From Dysgonamonadaceae bacterium (lineage in GTDB: Bacteria > Bacteroidota > Bacteroidia > Bacteroidales > Azobacteroidaceae): a DNA stretch of 33,955 bases. The position numbers were made by a program, and so were the translations under genes. The notes under the pieces are model-generated. The model searched no databases. It saw only the letters and a list, made by a program, of their open reading frames with translations, and had not been told where the DNA came from. Each line of letters opens with the position of its first letter. Positions within the stretch are counted from its first letter, which is position 1. Where the stretch lies: the NCBI GenBank assembly GCA_031263685.1, contig JAISFI010000246.1:1-33955 (forward strand), in the 5' to 3' direction. Below, piece after piece: positions 1-7,167 of this stretch.

Positions 1-2804
1 TTGACGACGCAGATTCTTGCCGGCAGTTTTTCACCGGCATAGAAATTCCGTCCCCAGAGTTCGGCGCTGACGAGCGCCGGCTGCAACGCGCGCTGCATGG
101 CGTAATACGCCGGATACGGCTCGATGTTCTTTGCATCATACACATTGCGAAACCAGGTGAGCAGGGCGAAGTGGATAATCCCCGAAGCCCGGTCGCTGGA
201 GCGGCGAAGCGCCTCCGCCAGTTCGCCCGTAATAAACGCCTGCGTTTTCAGAAAGTAATCGGGATTGCCGAAAGCATAAGCCTCGTAGCCGACCAGCGTT
301 TGCGGATTCTGATGCACCAGCGTGTAAAAGCGCGTGGGGTGTCCGGTTTCGTTATTGGGATAGCCGGTGCTCATCTCCTGACTGATAAGCGGTCGGCCTT
401 CGTTCTTGTGGTCGCGCTGAAACTCGCCGTTGAACTGTTTGAAAAGCGTATGGTCGTACCAGTTGATGTAGGAATGGACGTCGTCGATGTCGCCGTCGTC
501 GATGCCTTCGTAAAACGCTTTGCCGAGCTTCGCCTCATTGCGGCGATAGTTTGAATCGAAAGAGATGGGGCGCGTGGGATCGATTTCCCTTATGCGCTTC
601 ACGACGTCGGAAATGATCGTCATTTTCAATTGACGCTTTGCGGGGTTGGGTTCGTTGTCGTAAAACTTCATCTCGTTGTTTATCGTCCAAAACAGAATCG
701 AGGGATGGTTGCGGTACTTTTTCAGCAGCGACAGGTATTCGTCGGCCCACATCCTTATCAGCGTGCTGTCGGGCATCGAAGCGTTAATCATCAGCCAGGG
801 CCAGGTGCCTTCGTGACTGATTCCAATGCCGTTCTCGTCGGCAGCGTTGACCCACAATTTATTATACGGACTGGTATGGGTGCGCGTGACGTCGATATTT
901 CCCGCTTTCATGATTTGATAGAAGCTATTGGCCAGCGTCGCGTCGTTGGGGGCGAGGGCGAAGGGCGTGTGATTGCCGCCCCGCAGCCAGTAGGGTTTGC
1001 CGTTGAGGTGGAAGAGGCCGTCCTTCACCTCGAAGGTGCGGAAGCCGGAACGAACGGTAAAAGCATCCTCTTCCGCGCCTTTGGCCGTCCGGATCTTGAA
1101 TGTGAAATCGTACAGGCTGGGCGACTGCGGCGACCACAGGCGCGGTTGAAGCCCCTGAACAGCATAGCTTAGCACGCGTTCCTCCCCGGCTTTGAGCGCT
1201 ATCTTCGACAGGGATGTTTCGGAATAGAACAAATGATTCGTCTCCTTTTCAAAAATATCGGTCGAAAGGCTGATGTTTTGCTTTTGGCCGGAATAGTTTT
1301 TGACGGTTACTTCAAAGCTTGCGCCGTCGAGCGTGGGACGGATAAATACATCGTCAATTTTTATGCGACTGGCGACGATCAGTTTGACCGGTTGCCAGAT
1401 GCCGGCGGGATTGCCGCCGTAAAACCCGTGTGCGATGTCTTTCAGCATCTTGCCGGTGACGGTTGCCGAAGCTTCGAGTTCCTTCGCTTTTTCGGGGTGT
1501 TCGTCGAGGCGGGCAATGGTGTAGTAATCGGGTTCTTCGGATTTTCCCGAATCGCCGGCGTAGTCTTTCACGACGTAAGCGGCAATGAGGTTTTTCCCCG
1601 CTTTCAGGTATTTGGTAATGTCTGTTTTTATTTCGCCGAACATGCCGGTGTGCGACGCGACTAATACGCCGTTCACATAAATGTCGGCCATCTTCGAGAC
1701 GGCGTCGAATTGCAGTTCGACCGTTTTGTTTTCCATTCCCTGCGGGAGATCAATCCACTGGCGATACCAGGCGGCTTTTATCTTTTTATAATCGAAGGTG
1801 TAGGCCTCGCAGCGGGCGGTTTCCTGCTGATAGTAGGTATCGGAGACGCCTTTGGGAAATTTGCCCTGATTCATGGTTTCGCCGTGCAGCCAGATGCGGA
1901 TCGGATTCCAAAAGCTGGGAACGGTCATCACGTGCCAGTTTTGGTCGCCGGTTTCGGGCTTCTCCGGACGTACGCCTTTGACTTCGTAATCGGGCAAAAA
2001 CAGCCAGTGGCCGTCGAGGGCGATTTCGCTTCGTCCGGAAGGCAGCCGGTCGAGGGCGACGGGGGTGTAGGAGGCGCGTTCCGCCTGTCGCCGGTTTTCT
2101 TTGGCGTTCGCCGGGACGACGGTTGCGTATGTGCGGACGGGGATGTTGTCCAGCGCGGTTTCGTCGAGGGGTTCGATGCGGAGGCTGTCGAACTCGGTGG
2201 TAATCCATCCGCCGCCGAGGGTGACGTAGCCCTGCGGGGCGAGGCCGGCGTTGGCGTCTTCCACGTCGATGCGCGGGAGCTGCTCATCGTTGAGGAAGAC
2301 GCGGATGCGGTTGCGGCAGGTTTCGATGCGGAAGCGGTACCAGACACCGGTTTCGGGATGGAAGTCGAGGGGAGAGAGCGACAGCAGTTCATCGGCGCCC
2401 ATGTATCCCATGCGGCTCAGGTAGAGATCGTCCTGCAGGCCGCCCTTCATGCCGAGCACGTAGCGGTCGAAGCGGTTGGCGGCGCGGAAGCCCGCCCAGA
2501 TCTGCACCTGTTCGGCGTCTTTCGGGGCGCGGGCGGAGAAGGTGATGCGGCAGTTTCTCAGCGTTTCGTCGCCAAAGCAGGCGTAGGCGCTTTGGGAGCG
2601 GAAGACGCCGTCGGTTGTTCGACAGTCGCCGCGGCCTCTAATGAGGAGCGGGCGGGACGGGTTGTCGAAGTTTTCCGCAAACTGTGCGTTGGCCTGCATG
2701 GAGCAAAGCAGCAGGATGGCGAGAAATATACGCTGCAAGCGTGGACGCTTGCTTTTAGCCCGACGTAGCGTGGACGCTACGCCGAGCGGGAAATTTATCT
2801 TCAT
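1..2804 (-). CDS. Glycoside hydrolase family 2 (beta-galactosidase-like) with an N-terminal LamG/DUF1080-like domain; C-terminus truncated by window start
   Basis: Manual minus-strand translation from ATG at 2804 (MKINFPLGVASTLRRAKSKRPRLQRIFLAILLLCSMQANAQFAENF...). GH2 sandwich/TIM-barrel motifs seen: MADIYVNGVLVASHTG, FRTFEVKDGLFHLNGKPYWLRGGNHTPF, HPSILFWTINNEM, RPLISQEMSTGYP. Frame was consistent at three spot-checked positions. Absent from the ORF track because it runs off the window. Confidence 0.9.
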   Translation of the reverse strand, partial: MKINFPLGVASTLRRAKSKRPRLQRIFLAILLLCSMQANAQFAENFDNPSRPLLIRGRGDCRTTDGVFRSQSAYACFGDETLRNCRITFSARAPKDAEQVQIWAGFRAANRFDRYVLGMKGGLQDDLYLSRMGYMGADELLSLSPLDFHPETGVWYRFRIETCRNRIRVFLNDEQLPRIDVEDANAGLAPQGYVTLGGGWITTEFDSLRIEPLDETALDNIPVRTYATVVPANAKENRRQAERASYTPVALDRLPSGRSEIALDGHWLFLPDYEVKGVRPEKPETGDQNWHVMTVPSFWNPIRIWLHGETMNQGKFPKGVSDTYYQQETARCEAYTFDYKKIKAAWYRQWIDLPQGMENKTVELQFDAVSKMADIYVNGVLVASHTGMFGEIKTDITKYLKAGKNLIAAYVVKDYAGDSGKSEEPDYYTIARLDEHPEKAKELEASATVTGKMLKDIAHGFYGGNPAGIWQPVKLIVASRIKIDDVFIRPTLDGASFEVTVKNYSGQKQNISLSTDIFEKETNHLFYSETSLSKIALKAGEERVLSYAVQGLQPRLWSPQSPSLYDFTFKIRTAKGAEEDAFTVRSGFRTFEVKDGLFHLNGKPYWLRGGNHTPFALAPNDATLANSFYQIMKAGNIDVTRTHTSPYNKLWVNAADENGIGISHEGTWPWLMINASMPDSTLIRMWADEYLSLLKKYRNHPSILFWTINNEMKFYDNEPNPAKRQLKMTIISDVVKRIREIDPTRPISFDSNYRRNEAKLGKAFYEGIDDGDIDDVHSYINWYDHTLFKQFNGEFQRDHKNEGRPLISQEMSTGYPNNETGHPTRFYTLVHQNPQTLVGYEAYAFGNPDYFLKTQAFITGELAEALRRSSDRASGIIHFALLTWFRNVYDAKNIEPYPAYYAMQRALQPALVSAELWGRNFYAGEKLPARICVV

Positions 2805-2807
2805 CTG

Positions 2808-5576
2808 TTATTTCTTTATTACTTTAATTTTCGCACTTTGTGTCCTGCCCTGCACGGAAAGGATGTAGATGCCGCTTCTCAATCCGCTCAGGTTGTCGAT
2901 GTTGACCTGATTGACTCCTGCTTGCAAAGCCGCGCTTTTGCTTACATGCAGTTTGCCGTCGATGCCAAACAGTTGCAGGCTCACGTTGCTGTCTGCATTT
3001 GAACCGATTTCAATATTCAGCCTGTCGTTGAAGGGATTTTCCTTTACAATCACCGAATTGGCAAAATACAGAAGCTCTGTGTTTGTGGTACTGTTTTCGG
3101 GATTGAAGACCGTCTGGTTCTGGAATCCGCCGACTTCGTATTTGTAGGGCACGCCCTGGGGATTGAGCATCCAGACATAGTCAATGCCCACGCTTACATC
3201 GGCATAGCCATCGACCACGTGCTGCCATTCGCCGTAGCCGGACGAGCTGATGCGATAGACCTCGTTTTGCGCGTTGATGCCCCACACTTCGTAGTTTCCG
3301 GCGCTCAATTTGGTCAGATGATGAGGATTGGGCACTATCAGCCAGCTTCCGCGGTTTTGCGCCGACATGCGCACGATGTCGCCTTCGGGATTGAAGCCCC
3401 AGACGAACGATTCGTCGGCAGCGATGGCCGTCAGTTCGCCGTTGACCTGCGTCCAGTCGCGGAGGCCTTCGTAGTCGCGGAAATAGACGCGGTGGTTTTC
3501 GTCGATGCCCCACAGCATGGACTGCGAGCCGTCGATATCTACGATTTTGATGGAGGAGTTTTTGACTTCCCAACCCGTTGTTTGATGGCACTCCTGATTG
3601 TTGGGCAGATTGGCTTTCACCAGGTTGCCGGCGGTGTTGATTGCCCAGGCGCAGTTGCCGCCCAGGGCTACATCGACCGCCGTCAGTATCTTGGACAGTT
3701 GCGACCAGCCGGCTACGGGATAGCCGTCTATTTCATTGGCATATATGGAATTGTTGCTGGCGCGGGTAGCAAATACGTCGCGCAGGCCGGCGAAGATCCG
3801 CTTCATCGCCGGGTCGCCGTTGACCGACTGCTTGACCGGCGCTGCCGACAGGTTGTGCAGGGGACGGAAGATGCTGATGCCGGCTTCGAGATTGGCATCC
3901 CAGATTTCCCTGTCCAAGTCGTTGTACCAGTTGAGGCGATAGGCTCCGCCGAGGTTTCCGGACTTCACGGTGTGGTATTCGTCGCAGCCTTCGGCTTCCA
4001 ACAAAATGGAGCCGGAGTTGCGGTCGGCAAATTCACGTACCAGGGCGATGTACTGGTTGGGGAAAGCGTATTCGGAGTGATGACTGCGGTACCAGGTGGA
4101 GCCTTCGCGCCAGTCGCCCCAGGCTTCGAGGACGATCCACTCGGCGTTTTGGGCGTGTCCATCGACATATACCTGCCGCATCCTGGGCGTGCCGTCGGCG
4201 TAGTTGGCGATTACGTGCGTATCATCGCCGCGAAACGTGCCGGAGTTATCGACGGGATTCCAGTCGTTGAGGACGTTGTCTTTCATTGGCTTTCGTCCGC
4301 CGTTCAGGGCGAAGGCGAATTTCTTTCCGTGCAACTCCTGTATTTCCGTGCGGACGCCCATGTTGCTCCAGCTAAACCAGCCCTGCGCGCCCCAGGCGAT
4401 GTCGCGGGTGCGCGAGTCGCGGTCGAAGAAGGTGGTGGAGAGGATGAGGGCAAGGTCGAGGTCGAAATCTTCCTTTACCCTCCGCACCATGTATTCCAGG
4501 AACTCTTTCAGTTCGTAGCCGCAGGAAGGGTAGGAGACGTGCGAATTGGCCGTCCACCACTGCATGGGGACTTTGCCGTCGGGCGTAAAAAACAGTAATT
4601 CGCGGGGCACGGTCTGGTAGAATTTTTTTACCGCATAGTTGTAGATAAACTCCTGGTGTTCGAGGTTTCCCCAAAGCAGTTGATCCACTTTCAGGTATTT
4701 TTGAATGGCCAGATTGAAGGGCGCATTGTCGGCAAAATAAGCCACTTTGATGTTGTTTCGGGCGTAGGGATTGCGCTGAATGGCCTCGACCATGTATTTC
4801 AGTCCGGCGCAGGGCGCTCCGCCGGGGCCTGTCTCGTAGGCGCGGTCGGCGACTTGCTTGGTGTTGTCGGGTTCGCCGCGTCCGTGACAGAAAATCACTT
4901 CTACCTTGGCTTCGACCTGCTCGGAGATGTAGATGTCGGTTGTTTCCTGGGTGTAGGGGAAGTTGTAGTTGTAGATCGACTGCTTGTTCCATCCCAAGAC
5001 CTGCGCCCGCGAGAAGTTGTTTCCGTTGGGGTCTTTCCATACGGCGTCGGCGCCGGGGTCGGTACCGTTGAGCATTTCGCGGGTGGAGTTGGCGTGTCCG
5101 CCGATGGCGAAGGTGTGCATGCCGTCGGAGAAATTGGTTTCGTACTTCGTGTCGTCGTCCAGTACCGCGCTGCCCGTATTGCTGCTTTTGCGGATGAAAA
5201 TCATGTCGCAGTTCACGTTTCCGGTTTCAAAGACGAGTTTGACGTCGTAGTAGCCTTCCGCCAGGGTCTTGTGGCCGAGGTGGACTTTGCTGAAGGCGTT
5301 GCCGGCGACGACCGGTACCGTTACGCCGTTTTGCACGCTTGAGCCATTAAGTTCCAAGCGCACGGTTTGTCCGGCTATCGCTGCTACCGCCTGCGTGGTG
5401 AAACGGTAATCGCCGGCGGAGAGCCATACTTTCTTGAACTGGATCCACTCGCCGGGCGAGGTGTTGCCGACGTACCAGTTGTTTTCATTGACCTGCGTCG
5501 TTACCTGCGCCGTCAGGGGAGAGGCGAGGAGGAAGAGGGAGATGAAGAGGATGCTGATGTTTTTGACTGTCTTCAT
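2808..5576 (-). CDS. Modular secreted protein: N-terminal CBM6-like domain, DUF5010-like (GH-like) domain, tectonin/beta-propeller-like repeats, C-terminal T9SS sorting domain
   Basis: 922-aa ORF with signal peptide (MKTVKNISILFISLFLLASPLTAQ). WVVLEAWGDWREGS-type TIM-barrel region. Repeated W-G-I/V-N blocks (MLWGIDENHRVYFRD, VWGFNPEGDIVRMS, VWGINAQNEVYRISSSG). C-terminus NPFNDRLNIEIG...LSGLRSGIYILSVQGRTQSAKIKVIKK. Confidence 0.8.
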   Translation of the reverse strand: MKTVKNISILFISLFLLASPLTAQVTTQVNENNWYVGNTSPGEWIQFKKVWLSAGDYRFTTQAVAAIAGQTVRLELNGSSVQNGVTVPVVAGNAFSKVHLGHKTLAEGYYDVKLVFETGNVNCDMIFIRKSSNTGSAVLDDDTKYETNFSDGMHTFAIGGHANSTREMLNGTDPGADAVWKDPNGNNFSRAQVLGWNKQSIYNYNFPYTQETTDIYISEQVEAKVEVIFCHGRGEPDNTKQVADRAYETGPGGAPCAGLKYMVEAIQRNPYARNNIKVAYFADNAPFNLAIQKYLKVDQLLWGNLEHQEFIYNYAVKKFYQTVPRELLFFTPDGKVPMQWWTANSHVSYPSCGYELKEFLEYMVRRVKEDFDLDLALILSTTFFDRDSRTRDIAWGAQGWFSWSNMGVRTEIQELHGKKFAFALNGGRKPMKDNVLNDWNPVDNSGTFRGDDTHVIANYADGTPRMRQVYVDGHAQNAEWIVLEAWGDWREGSTWYRSHHSEYAFPNQYIALVREFADRNSGSILLEAEGCDEYHTVKSGNLGGAYRLNWYNDLDREIWDANLEAGISIFRPLHNLSAAPVKQSVNGDPAMKRIFAGLRDVFATRASNNSIYANEIDGYPVAGWSQLSKILTAVDVALGGNCAWAINTAGNLVKANLPNNQECHQTTGWEVKNSSIKIVDIDGSQSMLWGIDENHRVYFRDYEGLRDWTQVNGELTAIAADESFVWGFNPEGDIVRMSAQNRGSWLIVPNPHHLTKLSAGNYEVWGINAQNEVYRISSSGYGEWQHVVDGYADVSVGIDYVWMLNPQGVPYKYEVGGFQNQTVFNPENSTTNTELLYFANSVIVKENPFNDRLNIEIGSNADSNVSLQLFGIDGKLHVSKSAALQAGVNQVNIDNLSGLRSGIYILSVQGRTQSAKIKVIKK

Positions 5577-5615
5577 TTGAAATTAATTATTTGTTTTATG
5601 GTGATGAAATTATCG

Positions 5616-5678
5616 TTCCCCCAAAAGCTGGGGGCATTCCCCCAAAAGCTGGGGGCGTTCCCCCAAAAATCAGGGAAT
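5616..5678. repeat. Intercistronic tandem array, 3 copies of a 21-bp unit (TTCCCCCAAAAGCTGGGGGCR; third copy degenerate)
   Basis: Direct reading: 5616-5636, 5637-5657, 5658-5678. Each of the first two units contains CCCCCA...TGGGGG self-complementarity. Confidence 0.95.
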
Positions 5679-5690
5679 ATCTACCGTAAG

Positions 5691-6941
5691 TTACCTCTTA
5701 AACTGCTGCCGGATAATATCGAGATAAGTCGTTCCGTAGGTATTCGCCGGTTCTATCGCCGCTTCGTACTGCCAGTTGTTGAGGCCGTCGATGAATACGA
5801 GCGGCGTGCTTCCCAGATTCATCTTGGCGACGTTGCAGCGCTTGCGGAACTCGTCGGGGTTCTTCTCTACGATGGGCGAATTGTAGCTGCCGTTGTTGAT
5901 ATACGCGTTGTACGAGGCCGAAACCGAAGGCATGAAATCCGTGCCGTAGTTGGCGGCGATGTATTCGCGGTTGTACTTGAAATTCTCGTTGATGAACTGG
6001 TTGAGCCAGTAGAGGCGTTCGAGAAAACCGGCGCCAATGTTGCACATATTGTCCATCGTTACCGCGTCCACGCCTCCCGACAGGAAGTGATAGTGATAGC
6101 GGGCGGACGGCGTCCACTGCACCTGCCGGGCAATGAGGTACACCTCTTTTCCGGTGTGCTCGCGGATGGCTTGACGGATGCCGTCGTACACCTTGCGCGA
6201 ATCGGCGGCGAAGAGGCGTTCGGGATTGGAGAGCACCAGCACCGGACGACCGTTGAGATGGAAATAGGTATCGTCGCTGAAAAAGTCCGACGCCCGGAGG
6301 AAGAGGCTGTAGAGGCGTTCTTCGCGGGTGAGCACAGTGTCGCGCCGCACGCCGTCGGGGTCGGTGTAGGTGTACGTTTTGTCGGCGGCAGCTTCGAGCA
6401 GGGCGTTATTGCTGAGGCCGGAGCAGAAGTTGTTCATGTCCATCAGGATGGCGTATTTCATATTGCCCAGGTCGATGGGGAAGTCGGGGTTTTTGCCGGA
6501 CATCAGGCGGATGAGTGCCGTGTCGCCGGCGTTGGCGTTGTTGGGATAGAGCGCGTTGGCGTTTTCCTTGAGGCCGGTGGTGACCATGAAGTCGATGCGC
6601 GCGTCGCGGCAGTAATTTACGAGGGCTTGCATGTTTTGCGCTCCTTCGTCGTTTACGCCCAGGGTGTACCTGCCCAGCAGCGGCTCGATGTTCGGGCCGA
6701 CCTTTCCGGCAGCTTCGTCGTGCGGCTCGGTGATGCGCGTCCAAATGGCTTCGTTGGTGAAGGCCGTGTTGGGAACATAAAGGTAGATGCCGACGGGAAT
6801 ATCTGCCGTTACGGCAATTTCTTCTATCTGATAGTTCAACGGATAATCGTCGATGCTCGGCCCGCTGTCTTCGGTGCAGGCGGTAAATAATCCGACGAAT
6901 AATAATGCTGTGATAATATATTTACTTTTCATTTTCCTCAA
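5691..6941 (-). CDS. GH99/GH71/WbsX-like TIM-barrel lipoprotein (glycan-active, putative)
   Basis: 416-aa ORF with lipoprotein signal (LLFVGLFTACTED). DDTYFHLNGRPVLVLSNPERLF, KEVYLIARQVQW and FIDGLNNWQYEAAIEPANTYGTTYLDIIRQQF resemble WbsX/GH99-like proteins. In a SusC/D operon. Confidence 0.65.
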   Translation of the reverse strand: MRKMKSKYIITALLFVGLFTACTEDSGPSIDDYPLNYQIEEIAVTADIPVGIYLYVPNTAFTNEAIWTRITEPHDEAAGKVGPNIEPLLGRYTLGVNDEGAQNMQALVNYCRDARIDFMVTTGLKENANALYPNNANAGDTALIRLMSGKNPDFPIDLGNMKYAILMDMNNFCSGLSNNALLEAAADKTYTYTDPDGVRRDTVLTREERLYSLFLRASDFFSDDTYFHLNGRPVLVLSNPERLFAADSRKVYDGIRQAIREHTGKEVYLIARQVQWTPSARYHYHFLSGGVDAVTMDNMCNIGAGFLERLYWLNQFINENFKYNREYIAANYGTDFMPSVSASYNAYINNGSYNSPIVEKNPDEFRKRCNVAKMNLGSTPLVFIDGLNNWQYEAAIEPANTYGTTYLDIIRQQFKR

Positions 6942-7027
6942 TTATTCATTGTTAATAACTTTGTTGTAACCATAATTTTTTCTTTTTGCGGAACACTTGC
7001 CGTGGTTTGCGGGCGTACACCCGGATT

Positions 7028-7131
7028 TTTCGTACCCAAGCCCGGAACTTTCGTACCCAAGCCCGGAACTTTCGTACCCAAGCCCGAAGTTTTCGTACCC
7101 AAGCCCGAAGTTTTCGTACCCAAGCCCGAAG
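7028..7131. repeat. Intercistronic tandem array, 5 copies of a 21-bp unit (TTTCGTACCCAAGCCCGRARY)
   Basis: Direct reading: units begin at 7028, 7049, 7070, 7091 and 7112. Two sub-variants (CCGGAAC vs CCGAAGT) are grouped by position. Confidence 0.95.
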
Positions 7132-7167
7132 CTGGCGGGTTTACATATTGTTGCAACAGTGTCATTG

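Noticed and set aside
1710-2768. Plus-strand 352-aa ORF antisense to GH2 (and the similar ORFs at 171, 630 and 1233)
   Set aside because: The minus strand encodes a continuous, recognisable GH2 protein. These are GC3-driven antisense ORFs with no recognisable domains.
3219-4598. 459-aa plus-strand ORF
   Set aside because: Antisense to the DUF5010-like/tectonin/T9SS protein; low-complexity V/G/A/F-rich composition typical of antisense translation.
5367-6890. 507-aa plus-strand ORF
   Set aside because: Antisense to the GH99-like gene and spans the 21-bp array; no credible protein features.
7028-7131. Possible CRISPR array
   Set aside because: Units are directly contiguous with no spacers, and there are no cas genes.
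6938-7165. ORF encoding MTLLQQYVNPPASGLGTKTSGLGTKTSG... heptad repeats, and plus-strand counterparts at 6986 and 6997
   Set aside because: Openness follows from a 21-bp tandem unit. Multiple frames are open, there is no independent coding evidence, and it lies in an intercistronic gap.
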